Positions 52,465-61,301 of a stretch of DNA of 64,000 nt are shown here, piece by piece. Below the pieces are notes generated by a model. That model had not been told where the DNA came from, searched no databases, and saw only the letters and a list, made by a program, of their open reading frames with translations. Numbering within the stretch: the first letter of the stretch is position 1; each line of letters starts with the position of its first letter. A program made the translations under genes and the position numbers. The stretch comes from an uncultured Spirochaetia bacterium (lineage in GTDB: Bacteria; Spirochaetota; Spirochaetia; CAKZLE01), in contig CAKZLE010000020.1 in the NCBI GenBank assembly GCA_937125225.1, forward strand, positions 186,001 to 250,000, read 5' to 3'.

Positions 52465-53307
52465 TTGGATACGATGAACAAGGAGCTGAGCTTGGGTGAT
52501 TTACTAGAGATTTGGTATGTGAAGGATATCATCATACCGGTTATCGATATTGCGATTGTAGCATTCTTACTATACAAGGTGTATACCACGGTATCCCAGA
52601 CGAACGCTGTACAGATGATCAAGATATTCGTCTATATGGCGTGCCTTTATCTGTTGGCATACCTACTGCAACTATCAACGATACTCTGGGGCTATAAGAA
52701 CCTGACCCCCATCATCATCATCATATTGGCCATCATCTATCAGCCGGAACTCAGAAGAGCCTTCACTAGGCTTTGGAGTGGTGGTAGAGGGCTCTTTAGG
52801 TTCGGTTCCCAGACGACTAGTGAACAGATAGACACGATCATAAATGCTTTGGATGTTCTCTCAACGAAGAGAAGAGGTGCATTGATCGTCTTTCCGAGAA
52901 AACTCGGAGTGAAGGGGATCTTGGAATCAGGGACACGTTTGAATGCAGATCTGTCGAGTGCACTCCTTCTTACGATATTCGACCATGACACACCTCTTCA
53001 TGATGGTGCGGTACTGGTACAGGGACGTAAAGTCCTCTCTGCAGGTTGTTTTCTCCCTTTGAGTGAGCAGGCAGATATCAGAAAGAGTTTTGGAGCAAGA
53101 CATAGAGCGGCTCTTGGTATGGCAGAGGATACCGATGCGGTAGTCCTCATCGTCTCAGAAGAGACTGGGGCTATGTCTCTAGCCTATAATGCCAATCTCT
53201 ATTATGATCTCGTTCCTGATACGATACATAAGATGCTCATAGCACTCTTGAACTACTATGATGTGACACCAGAAGAGATAGAGGAGGCCCATGATGAAGC
53301 AGAATAG
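52465..53307 (+). CDS. cdaA: Diadenylate cyclase CdaA (c-di-AMP synthase)
   Basis: 280 residues from the TTG at 52465 (ATG at 52474 is the alternative). Three N-terminal membrane helices (about 18-85), then the DisA_N domain with its two signatures: TPLHDGAVLVQGRKV (DGA) and SFGARHRAALGMAEDTDAV (RHR). It condenses two ATP into cyclic di-AMP, which controls potassium and osmolyte balance and wall homeostasis. The YbbR-domain gene overlaps by 17 nt, the standard CdaA-CdaR pairing. glmM, common in Firmicutes, is absent here. Confidence 0.94.
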   Translation: MDTMNKELSLGDLLEIWYVKDIIIPVIDIAIVAFLLYKVYTTVSQTNAVQMIKIFVYMACLYLLAYLLQLSTILWGYKNLTPIIIIILAIIYQPELRRAFTRLWSGGRGLFRFGSQTTSEQIDTIINALDVLSTKRRGALIVFPRKLGVKGILESGTRLNADLSSALLLTIFDHDTPLHDGAVLVQGRKVLSAGCFLPLSEQADIRKSFGARHRAALGMAEDTDAVVLIVSEETGAMSLAYNANLYYDLVPDTIHKMLIALLNYYDVTPEEIEEAHDEAE

Positions 53308-53698
53308 ATTTATCAACTGGCTGGTATTCGATTGGCCAGTCAAGGTCATATCACTGCTCACAGCGGTGCTGCTCTTCTTTTTCGTACAGCTGATCACCGT
53401 AGAACATCGCTCCTTTCAGATACCTTTGGATATCATCGAGAACTCGGAATACGTGATTGATAGTGCCTATCCTCTGACTATCGACGTGAAGATCTCTGGA
53501 CAACAGGAAGATGTGTTCATGATCTACCCGGAAGACCTGAAGGTCTCGATCGATATCTCTGAGATCGATGTGACCGGTGTTGCAACGATTCCCATAGAGA
53601 TCGAGAAGGGAGAAGTCTTTGAGACTGTTGGCGATATTCAGGTCGTACCAGACCCTATCGATCTACGACTGCACCTTGGTAACAGGAGCAGTCAATGA
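53291..53698 (+). CDS. YbbR-domain protein, CdaR-like
   Basis: 135 residues: one membrane helix (about 15-37) then a single YbbR-type beta domain (FQIPLDIIENSEY ... YPLTIDVKISGQQEDV ... VATIPIEIEKGEVF). CdaR of Firmicutes has four such repeats; this minimal form has one complete repeat. It probably sits outside the inner membrane and regulates CdaA. GAGGAGG precedes the ATG. The stop overlaps the acpS start as ATGA. Confidence 0.85.
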   Translation: MMKQNRFINWLVFDWPVKVISLLTAVLLFFFVQLITVEHRSFQIPLDIIENSEYVIDSAYPLTIDVKISGQQEDVFMIYPEDLKVSIDISEIDVTGVATIPIEIEKGEVFETVGDIQVVPDPIDLRLHLGNRSSQ

Positions 53699-54066
53699 TA
53701 CTCGGTATGGGACTTGATATCGTAGATGTCAAGCGAATGGAAAGGCACTGTGATGATGAGAACTTCATGAGAAGATTTCTTCATGACCAAGAATATGAGG
53801 AGATCCTAAAGAGTGAAGAATCCCCTGCTATGCTCTTAGCTTCACGGTTTGCCGTCAAAGAGGCTTTTGGGAAGGCTGTCGGGGTCGGCCTACGGGGAAT
53901 CTCTCTAAAAGATATTCAGTTAGATCATGATGGGTTGGGTAAACCTGTCTTGACCCTTCATAATACTGCGAAACAAAAGGCAACAGCTCTTGGTGTGAAT
54001 CATATTCATCTCTCCCTATCTCATGAAGCACAGATAGCTGCTGCTGTCGTGATCTTAGAGAGTTGA
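53695..54066 (+). CDS. acpS: Holo-[acyl-carrier-protein] synthase
   Basis: 123 residues, normal size. ILGMGLDIVDVKRMERH holds the Mg-binding Asp, and LASRFAVKEAFGKAVGVG the Glu and Lys of the CoA site (family RFAAKEA). HLSLSHEAQIAAAVVI closes the fold. It transfers phosphopantetheine from CoA to acyl-carrier protein for fatty-acid synthesis. Coupled to ybbR by an ATGA overlap; truA begins 3 nt after the stop. Confidence 0.94.
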   Translation: MILGMGLDIVDVKRMERHCDDENFMRRFLHDQEYEEILKSEESPAMLLASRFAVKEAFGKAVGVGLRGISLKDIQLDHDGLGKPVLTLHNTAKQKATALGVNHIHLSLSHEAQIAAAVVILES

Positions 54067-54069
54067 CTC

Positions 54070-54825
54070 ATGGATGATTCAAATTCAAGAAGGATCATGC
54101 TGATCGTAGGTTATGATGGATACGATTTCTGTGGTTGGCAGATACAACCACATGTCAGGACGGTACAGCAGGAGATAGAGTCAGTCCTTGAGAGGATCCA
54201 TGGGCATCATATCAGAGTCTATGCTTCGGGAAGGACTGATGCAGGAGTACATGCTACCGGTCAGGTGATACACTTCGACTCTGATATCGCATCGATCCCT
54301 GCTGAACGATATGCTCTGATCCTGAACAGTCAACTTCCTATAGATGTGCGAATCTATGGCTCAGATGTGGTACCTTCTGATTTCCATGCGAGGTTCAGTG
54401 CGAGATCAAGAAGTTATCGATATGTGATCAAGCAGTTCGCTGATATGACTCCTATGGATCAAAGATATTGCTATGGGGTACCGAGACTCCCTTCTGTGAC
54501 TCTCCTGAACTCCTATGCCAGAGAGATCATAGGTATTCATGACTTTACCACCTTCTCTGCAGCGAAGGACCCCAATGAGGTGAAGATTCGTGAAGTCTTT
54601 GAGGCTGTCTGGATTGAGAATGGTAGCTCTTTAGAGTTCACTATCAGAGGGAACGCCTTCTTGTGGAAGATGGTGAGATCCCTCGTTGGGACGATGTTGG
54701 AACTTGCCTTGAAGAAGAGAGAATCATCAGATATGAGAGATATTCTCAACTCTCTCGATCGTTCTCAAGCTGGGATGACAGCCCCCCCTCATGGTTTGCG
54801 ATTAGAAAGGATAGAATATGAGTAA
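54070..54825 (+). CDS. truA: tRNA pseudouridine synthase A
   Basis: 251 residues. VGYDGYDFCGWQIQ, YASGRTDAGVHATGQVIHF (catalytic Asp in RTDAGVHA), FHARFSARSRSYRYVI and FLWKMVRSLVGTMLELA are the TruA signatures. It makes pseudouridine at positions 38-40 of the anticodon arm. It overlaps the uracil-DNA glycosylase gene by 8 nt. Confidence 0.95.
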   Translation: MDDSNSRRIMLIVGYDGYDFCGWQIQPHVRTVQQEIESVLERIHGHHIRVYASGRTDAGVHATGQVIHFDSDIASIPAERYALILNSQLPIDVRIYGSDVVPSDFHARFSARSRSYRYVIKQFADMTPMDQRYCYGVPRLPSVTLLNSYAREIIGIHDFTTFSAAKDPNEVKIREVFEAVWIENGSSLEFTIRGNAFLWKMVRSLVGTMLELALKKRESSDMRDILNSLDRSQAGMTAPPHGLRLERIEYE

Positions 54826-55513
54826 TGTTGAAGAATATTGGAAGATACTCGATGGAGCACAACAGTTCCTGAGAGGTAAAGATAGAGTCGTGAGTGAGAT
54901 CTCCGCAGAGGATGTGGTCCTTGAAGCTCTGCAAAAGGAGCTTACCATATCAGAGATGGATATGGAGCAGCTCTCAGAGGCTATAAAGTCCTGTACGAAG
55001 TGTGCCCTCCATGCAGGAAGGAAGAATCCTGTTCCGGGTAAGGGGGTTCTCAATCCCAAGGTCATGATCATCGGAGAGGCTCCGGGGGCTCAAGAGGATG
55101 AACAGGGCCTTCCCTTTGTAGGGAAATCAGGAGAATACCTCGACCGCTGGATGAGTGCTATCCATCTAACGAGGGAGGATGATCTGTTCATCGGAAATAT
55201 CATGAAATGTAGACCACCGGGGAATCGTGATCCCTTCCCAGAGGAGCAGAGAATCTGTATCCCCTATCTGGTCAGGCAGCTTGAACTGATCAAACCCCAA
55301 TCGATCCTCTGTCTTGGAAGAGTATCGTCTCAGATCCTCCTGAAAACAGAAGAGGGGATCGGAAAACTTCGGGGGAAGATCTACTCCTATGAGAATATTC
55401 CTCTTGTGGTGACCTATCACCCAAGTGCTGTTCTCAGATACCCTGAGAAATATCGTCGTCCGGTCTGGGAAGATCTGAAGTTGCTGAAGAGTATCTTCGA
55501 TCCAGAAGCTTAG
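54818..55513 (+). CDS. Uracil-DNA glycosylase, family 4 (iron-sulfur)
   Basis: 231 residues. Residues about 65 onward are the domain: SCTKCALHAGRKNPVPGKG (two cluster Cys), VMIIGEAPGAQEDEQGLPFV (GEAPG catalytic loop), GNIMKCRPPGNRDP (third Cys), ILCLGRVSSQILL, and VVTYHPSAVLRYPEKYR (HPS loop). The fourth Cys, normally after ICIPYL-type blocks, reads CIPYLVRQL here. It excises uracil from DNA; Nfo (5061) could act next. The N-terminal 60 residues are an extra helical region. Confidence 0.9.
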   Translation: MSNVEEYWKILDGAQQFLRGKDRVVSEISAEDVVLEALQKELTISEMDMEQLSEAIKSCTKCALHAGRKNPVPGKGVLNPKVMIIGEAPGAQEDEQGLPFVGKSGEYLDRWMSAIHLTREDDLFIGNIMKCRPPGNRDPFPEEQRICIPYLVRQLELIKPQSILCLGRVSSQILLKTEEGIGKLRGKIYSYENIPLVVTYHPSAVLRYPEKYRRPVWEDLKLLKSIFDPEA

Positions 55514-55522
55514 GAGTCATCA

Positions 55523-57478
55523 TTGTTCATAGAGGTCCTCTTCAATCTACCGCTACATACCTCCTTCACCTATGAGACCAATGAAAAGGATCATTGTGAA
55601 GTGGGCTTCCGTGTCATGGCCCCGATCAAGAATCGAAACCTTACCGGTTTCGTCATCTCGGTAAGTGAGACCTTCGAGGCGACTTATCAGATCAAGAAGA
55701 TCAAACGAGTCATCGATAAGGAGTCTCTGTTTGGACAGGAGGAGATCGAACTGGCCTCTTGGATATCCTCATTGTATCTCTGTTCTCAGGGTGAGGCTCT
55801 CTCGGTCATGATCCCGGGAGGGAGAAGAGAGATAGAGGTTCCCTCTCTTGGCATAGAGGATACCCCCTCTAGTTCTGGTCTGATCCTCTCTGAACATCAG
55901 AAAGAGGCTATTAAAAGTATTTTAGCTCATGAGAATGATCTCTATTACCTCTTCGGTGTGACAGGTTCAGGGAAGACAGAGGTCTTTCTTCAGACAGCTC
56001 AGAAGATGATAGAAGAGGGTAAGAGTATCATCTATCTTGTCCCAGAGATCTCTTTGACACACCAACTAGCGGCTATGGTCAATCAACGATTCCCAGATGA
56101 TGTTGCGATCCTACACTCCTCCTTGACCCCTTCTCAAAGGCTAAAGGAGTGGAGAAGGATCAGAAAGGATGAGGTGCATCTGATCATCGGAGCAAGGAGT
56201 GCGATCTTCGCTCCTTGTAAGGATATCGGGATGATCATCATCGACGAGGAGCATGAGAACAGTTATAAATCTGGTTCGACTCCTCGGTATCATGCGAGAC
56301 AGATAGCGATGAAGAGAGCTGCATTGCATGATGCGGTCGTGGTCATGGGAAGTGCTACCCCATCCTTAGAGGCCTGGAGACTGATGGGGACAGGAAGAAT
56401 CAAACGTCTTGATCTGCCCAATAGAGTGTCTGGAGGATCGATGCCTGCTATCGAGATCGTCAATATAAGCGGTAATCCGAATATTCTCTCAAAGACACTT
56501 GTCAAAGGAATTCAGGAGGTCCTCGCAAAGGAGAAACAGGCTATCCTTTTTCTTAACAGAAGGGGATTCTCATACTTCTTTCATTGCAGGACCTGCGGGT
56601 ATGAGATGCATTGTCGCGATTGCTCAGTACCCTTGACCTATCATAAGCATAAACATCGCATGGTCTGTCACTACTGTGGCTATTCAGAGAGACCGATCAC
56701 CTCCTGCCCCTCCTGTGGCTCAGTCGATGTCGGGTATTCAGGCTTTGGGACGGAATTAGTCGAGGATACGGTGCGACAGACCTTTCCTCAAGCAAGGATC
56801 GGGAGACTAGATGCTGATGTCACCAAGGATAAGAAGCAACTCAAGGAGATCCTTGATAGCTTCTCTACCGGAGAACTCGATATACTTCTCGGTACCCAGA
56901 TGGTTGCTAAAGGACTCAACTTCCCCAATGTGGAATTAGTCGGTATCGTCCTTGCTGACAGTGGGCTCCATCTTCCCGATTTTCGGGCACAGGAGAGAAC
57001 CTTCTCATTGTTGCTGCAGGTTGCAGGACGATCGGGACGTTTCAGTGATGACGGAAAGGTGATCATCCAGACCTATCATCCGGAGAACGCTGCGATTCAG
57101 GCTGCCGCATCAGGAGAACTAGAGGCCTTCTATGAAGAGGAACTCCAGATGAGGTCACAACTCGAATTCCCTCCTATGACAAGACTCTGTCGATTGGTCT
57201 TCAGGTCTTCACAGTTGGACAAGGTTCGAAAAGCAGCTGATACTGCTGCTGATATCATGTATGGACTCATCGATGAACTCGAATACCGAGATGTCGACAT
57301 CCTTGGCCCTGCAGAGGCTCCGATAGCGAAGATCTCTAGCAATTATCGTTATCAGGTGCTTGTACGTTCAGCTGATTTCAAACGACTTCATAAGACTGTG
57401 GGTTATCTTTCCTCTGTCTACAAACCTGAAGGGAGAGTCTATCTTGAGATCGACTTCGATCCTGTTAACTTACTCTGA
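55523..57478 (+). CDS. priA: Primosomal protein N' (replication restart helicase PriA)
   Basis: 651 residues from a TTG with TAGGAG 6 nt upstream. N-terminal 3'-DNA-binding domain (FIEVLFNLPLHTSFTY), helicase motifs GVTGSGKTEVFL, IIDEEHENSYKS and GSATPSLEAWRL. The zinc-binding module CRTCGYEMHCRDC ... CHYCGYSERPITSCPSCG has eight Cys. Helicase C-terminal LLGTQMVAKGLNFPNVELV and QVAGRSGRF follow. It reloads the replisome at stalled forks. It follows the udg gene by 9 nt. Confidence 0.95.
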   Translation: MFIEVLFNLPLHTSFTYETNEKDHCEVGFRVMAPIKNRNLTGFVISVSETFEATYQIKKIKRVIDKESLFGQEEIELASWISSLYLCSQGEALSVMIPGGRREIEVPSLGIEDTPSSSGLILSEHQKEAIKSILAHENDLYYLFGVTGSGKTEVFLQTAQKMIEEGKSIIYLVPEISLTHQLAAMVNQRFPDDVAILHSSLTPSQRLKEWRRIRKDEVHLIIGARSAIFAPCKDIGMIIIDEEHENSYKSGSTPRYHARQIAMKRAALHDAVVVMGSATPSLEAWRLMGTGRIKRLDLPNRVSGGSMPAIEIVNISGNPNILSKTLVKGIQEVLAKEKQAILFLNRRGFSYFFHCRTCGYEMHCRDCSVPLTYHKHKHRMVCHYCGYSERPITSCPSCGSVDVGYSGFGTELVEDTVRQTFPQARIGRLDADVTKDKKQLKEILDSFSTGELDILLGTQMVAKGLNFPNVELVGIVLADSGLHLPDFRAQERTFSLLLQVAGRSGRFSDDGKVIIQTYHPENAAIQAAASGELEAFYEEELQMRSQLEFPPMTRLCRLVFRSSQLDKVRKAADTAADIMYGLIDELEYRDVDILGPAEAPIAKISSNYRYQVLVRSADFKRLHKTVGYLSSVYKPEGRVYLEIDFDPVNLL

Positions 57479-57484
57479 AATTCA

Positions 57485-57514
57485 TTGACCATTACCAACC
57501 ATTTTATGTATCAT
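57485..57514 (+). promoter_or_regulatory. def promoter, leaderless arrangement
   Basis: TTGACC (57485-57490), 18 nt spacer, TATCAT (57509-57514), 6 nt, ATG at 57521. The in-frame TTG at 57485 is the -35 box. Confidence 0.55.
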
Positions 57515-57520
57515 ACAGAC

Positions 57521-58030
57521 ATGTTAGAAATAGTGACGATTGGTGAAGAAGTACTGCGAGAGAAGGCAAAACCCATTAAATCTTTCGGATCCGAACTGCG
57601 TATCCTTGTTGATGCCATGTTCGAATCTATGGAGATGGATAATGGGATCGGTCTAGCCGCTCCTCAGATCGCAGTACCAAAGAGAATGTTTGTTGTACAT
57701 CCCCCTGATGATGAGGCAAGGGTGTTCATTAATCCTGAGATCATAGAGACCTCTCAAGAGGTCGTTTCCTATGAAGAGGGTTGCTTGAGTGTGCCCGGAG
57801 TCTTCTCTGAGGTCGTAAGACCTGCAGGAATTACCATCCAGGCTCAAGACCTTGAAGGGAAGGCCTTTGTTCTGAAAGCTCAAGGTATGCTTGCCAGAGT
57901 GATCCAGCACGAGAATGATCATCTGAATGGGATCCTGTTCGTCGATAGACTTCCTGAAGAGCGAAGAGAGCAGGTGATGAAGATCTATGAGAAGAAACAG
58001 AAGAACAAAAGGCGAAAGAAGACTGTATGA
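57521..58030 (+). CDS. def: Peptide deformylase
   Basis: 169 residues from the ATG at 57521, which matches the family's MLEIVTIGEEVLREKAKPI start. Motif 1 GIGLAAPQIAV, motif 2 EEGCLSVPG (metal Cys), motif 3 VIQHENDHLNGILF (HExxH). It removes the formyl group from nascent proteins. fmt overlaps by 4 nt (ATGA), the usual def-fmt pairing. Preceded by a leaderless-type promoter. Confidence 0.95.
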   Translation: MLEIVTIGEEVLREKAKPIKSFGSELRILVDAMFESMEMDNGIGLAAPQIAVPKRMFVVHPPDDEARVFINPEIIETSQEVVSYEEGCLSVPGVFSEVVRPAGITIQAQDLEGKAFVLKAQGMLARVIQHENDHLNGILFVDRLPEERREQVMKIYEKKQKNKRRKKTV

Positions 58031-58977
58031 GAATAGTATTTGCAGGTAGTCCTGAGATCGCAGTACCTACTCTAGAAGCTCTTGCTAAAGAGTTCGACGT
58101 GGTCGGGGTCCTGACAAATCCAGATAGACCGAAGGGTAGGAGTAAGAGACTCCTCCCTACAGCCATCAAGAGTAAAGCTCTTGAACTAGGTCTTCAGGTC
58201 TTTCAATATGATCACCTCTACAAAGAGTCAAGAGAGACCATTTCATCTCTTGAACCAGATATCCTGATCTCTTTTGCTTTTGGTAAGATCTTCGGACCCA
58301 AGTTCCTAGCCCTCTTTCCTGAGGGTGGGATCAATGTCCATCCTTCATTGCTTCCGAAACATCGTGGGGCTACCCCGATTCCTGCTGCTATCCTTGCAGG
58401 GGATACGATGACAGGTATAACTATTCAGGAGATTGATCTGAAGATGGATGAGGGAGATATTCTTGCCTCGGTCTCTTTCCCCTTAGATGGTACTGAGACC
58501 ACAGAGAGTCTGAGTGATTTCGTCTCGCAAAAGAGTCCAGAGCTCCTGTGTGAAGTGGTGAGATCGATTGCAGGTCAGCTTGTCAAACCTGTCAAACAGG
58601 ATGGTCGGGATGCTACCTACTGTTCATTCATGAACAAAGAGGAGGCACAGATCGATTGGCAAAGTCCTGCTATGAAGATCTCCTCGATGGTCAGAGGGTA
58701 TTATCCTTGGCCGAAGGCCTCCACGACCTTTCAAGGTAGAGTATTGATGCTTACCTATGCAAGGATCTTCTCTGAAGGGGTTCCCGGAATCAGATTAGAG
58801 GCTGATACTAAGGTCGGTACGGTCTTGGGTGCGGTTGCGAAACATGGAATAATCATTGCAACTGGACAGGGTATGATCGGGGTAGAACGACTACAACTCC
58901 AATCGAAGAAGGAGATGGACTGGAAGTCCTTTATGAATGGTAATCCCTCGATCATCGGTTCGGTCCTAGGTGAATGA
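58027..58977 (+). CDS. fmt: Methionyl-tRNA formyltransferase
   Basis: 316 residues. MRIVFAGSPEIAVPTLEAL, VGVLTNPDRPKGR, ISFAFGKIFGPKFL and GGINVHPSLLPKHRGATPIP (catalytic Asn-His with SLLPxxRG loop), then TGITIQEIDLKMDEGDIL. The C-terminal tRNA-binding domain starts at about 205. It formylates initiator Met-tRNA with 10-formyl-THF. Translationally coupled to def. Confidence 0.96.
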   Translation: MRIVFAGSPEIAVPTLEALAKEFDVVGVLTNPDRPKGRSKRLLPTAIKSKALELGLQVFQYDHLYKESRETISSLEPDILISFAFGKIFGPKFLALFPEGGINVHPSLLPKHRGATPIPAAILAGDTMTGITIQEIDLKMDEGDILASVSFPLDGTETTESLSDFVSQKSPELLCEVVRSIAGQLVKPVKQDGRDATYCSFMNKEEAQIDWQSPAMKISSMVRGYYPWPKASTTFQGRVLMLTYARIFSEGVPGIRLEADTKVGTVLGAVAKHGIIIATGQGMIGVERLQLQSKKEMDWKSFMNGNPSIIGSVLGE

Positions 58978-58993
58978 TTCAGGGAGGATACCT

Positions 58994-61204
58994 ATGAGAA
59001 GATATCGATCTCTGTTTCTGATACTCCTCTTTCTGCTTCCTCTCAGTATGTTGACTGCAGATCCAAAACCAGACTCCCTCGATAATGAACCAACGATCGC
59101 TCTCGTCCTCTCTGGAGGGGGAGCCCTTGGACTTGCTCATATCGGGGTCCTTGAGGTGATAGAAGAACTCGGTATACCGATCGACCTGGTAGTCGGAACC
59201 AGTATGGGAGGCCTTGTAGGAGGACTCTATTCGGTTGGTTATACCCCACTTGAGATAAAGACCATCGTCAAAGAGTTGGATTGGCTTGATATGTTCGTGG
59301 CTCCCTCGAGCCCCTATGACTATTATTACGGACCTGTCATAGATGGAGAGCAGAATATACTCTCCTTCTCCTTTGATGAGCATGGCTTTGGCTCCTCTCT
59401 CGGGGTGATCTCAGATCAGAAGATACTATCGCTGCTTTCCCGGTTAGTCGTTAATATCTCACCGATAGATGACTTCGATGAGTTTTATAGACCCTTCAGG
59501 ACTGTCGGGGTAGATATCCTCACTGGTGAAGAGATCATCTTCGAATCTGGTAGCTTAGTAGATGCTCTACGGGCAACGATGTCGATTCCCTCTGTCTTCG
59601 CTCCTTATGAGGTTGAGGGCAGGTACTTCATTGATGGGGGGACAACAAATAACCTCCCGGTCGATGTCGCACTGGACCTTGGTGCGGATCTAGTCATCGC
59701 TGTTGATGTCGATTCAGAGAAGATCACCGATTACAGTGACCTGAGATCATCTCTAGATATCTTCTCACAATATGTTCAGATCGTGATCGATCATAATGAA
59801 CAGGAGAATTCTAAACTTGCAGATGTGCTCATAGAGCCCGATCTTACCGGATTGAATGTAGCTATGTTCACCTCCTATGATGAGTTTCTTATTCGTGGAG
59901 AAGAGGCTGCTAGAGATATGATCGATGAACTCAAGCTCTTTCGTGATGAGATATCAGCGTGTAGGAGTATCGTCATCCCAGACCCTGAGCGTATTGGGTA
60001 CTATAATTCAATCGACGATCAGACGTTCAATGAGATATCAGTCTCTATCGATGATGATCTGTTTCCCATAGATCTGTTTGATCAATTCGAGACTAAGAGT
60101 CTTGGTCATGCTATAACAGCACAACTAGAACAATCGATCAACAGGATCGTCTCCTCTGGTAGATACGATTCGATCAGTTACGGGCTCATACCTTCTGAAG
60201 AAGATGAATTCGGCTATGATCTTCAGTTAAGGCCGACCATCTCTGATAGGGGCAAGCACTCTCTTGGGTTGGGATTCTCCTTTGATGGTGGCTACTCAGG
60301 TGTTTTGGATGAATCCTGGTATCTTGATCCTTCATTGACGGCCTCCTTGGTCATGACAGAACTGTTTGGGACGAACGCCTATGCTCTGCTTGATATGAAG
60401 ATCAGTGATCAATTCATAGGTCATATGGAGTTGTTCTCTCCCATAGGTCCAGCAGTCTATATCAGACCGACGTTGAATCTCTATAATGAGGAATTCACCA
60501 GCGAAGAGGGTTCTATAGATCGCTCGATCCTTCTTTCTGCTAGCCAGGAGTTGGGGCTTCTCATCGGGAAGTTCACAGAGATCGGTCTGAATATAAAAGA
60601 GCAGGTCTCCTGGATCGCCACCGATGATGATGGGAATACAGATCTTCTAGCCGACTTCGATATTGTCTATGGTCCATCAATCAACTGGCAGAACAACGAG
60701 TCACATCGTTTCATCCATGATGGGATCATCAGTAAATCGAGTATAGATTTCTCTATTCTAGGCTCTGATAGCTGGTATCAAAGGATCTGTATAGCACATG
60801 ATCACCATCTACCGATCACCGATCTTGGGACCCTCTCCTATGATATCCTCTTTGGCTCCTATAAGGGCAAGTTCACGAATAGACAGTTGAGTTTCGATAT
60901 TGGTGGTTGGGATGGTATTCCCGGTTATCTGACAAGTAAGGAGATCTATGACGATGTCTTCTTGATCGGAGCTGCCTATCAGCACCGCTTCGAGACCCTC
61001 TCTCAAGTTCTTGGAGTAGATATCTATGGGATAACTGAATTCAAAGTAGGAAACGGCTGGGATGACTTCCCTGAGTTCGAAGAGCTCACTCTCAAATATG
61101 GGAGTGCTATGGGTCTTGGGATCAACTCCTTCTTTGGAGATGTCATTCTTGGTATCGGGATCAACCAGGATGCACAGCTAGCCTACTATATCCTGATGAA
61201 CTAA
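58994..61204 (+). CDS. Patatin-like phospholipase with C-terminal outer-membrane barrel
   Basis: 736 residues from the ATG at 58994, with GGGAGG 6 nt upstream; a GTG at 58970 is rejected. Signal peptide 1-22. Patatin domain: SGGGALGLAHIGVLEV (oxyanion loop), VVGTSMGGLVGGLYS (nucleophile Ser), FIDGGTTNNLPVDVA (catalytic Asp). A POTRA-like stretch at about 340-400 is followed by a barrel ending LGIGINQDAQLAYYILMN. Related to RssA/PlpD-type autotransporters (type Vd) and to spirochaete surface antigens. Predicted to act on lipids at or outside the outer membrane. Confidence 0.87.
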   Translation: MRRYRSLFLILLFLLPLSMLTADPKPDSLDNEPTIALVLSGGGALGLAHIGVLEVIEELGIPIDLVVGTSMGGLVGGLYSVGYTPLEIKTIVKELDWLDMFVAPSSPYDYYYGPVIDGEQNILSFSFDEHGFGSSLGVISDQKILSLLSRLVVNISPIDDFDEFYRPFRTVGVDILTGEEIIFESGSLVDALRATMSIPSVFAPYEVEGRYFIDGGTTNNLPVDVALDLGADLVIAVDVDSEKITDYSDLRSSLDIFSQYVQIVIDHNEQENSKLADVLIEPDLTGLNVAMFTSYDEFLIRGEEAARDMIDELKLFRDEISACRSIVIPDPERIGYYNSIDDQTFNEISVSIDDDLFPIDLFDQFETKSLGHAITAQLEQSINRIVSSGRYDSISYGLIPSEEDEFGYDLQLRPTISDRGKHSLGLGFSFDGGYSGVLDESWYLDPSLTASLVMTELFGTNAYALLDMKISDQFIGHMELFSPIGPAVYIRPTLNLYNEEFTSEEGSIDRSILLSASQELGLLIGKFTEIGLNIKEQVSWIATDDDGNTDLLADFDIVYGPSINWQNNESHRFIHDGIISKSSIDFSILGSDSWYQRICIAHDHHLPITDLGTLSYDILFGSYKGKFTNRQLSFDIGGWDGIPGYLTSKEIYDDVFLIGAAYQHRFETLSQVLGVDIYGITEFKVGNGWDDFPEFEELTLKYGSAMGLGINSFFGDVILGIGINQDAQLAYYILMN

Positions 61205-61301
61205 AAGGCTCCTTTCCTTAACAGGATTTACCCTTTACTTTCTCAATTCTCATGATAAACTGCTCGTATAAAGAACCTTTTCATAAGGGTGGGGAGGGAT
61301 T

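Noticed and set aside
57485-57520. TTG or ATG (57506) starts extending peptide deformylase
   Set aside because: The TTG is a -35 box; the extra residues are not part of the family and no ribosome site is seen.
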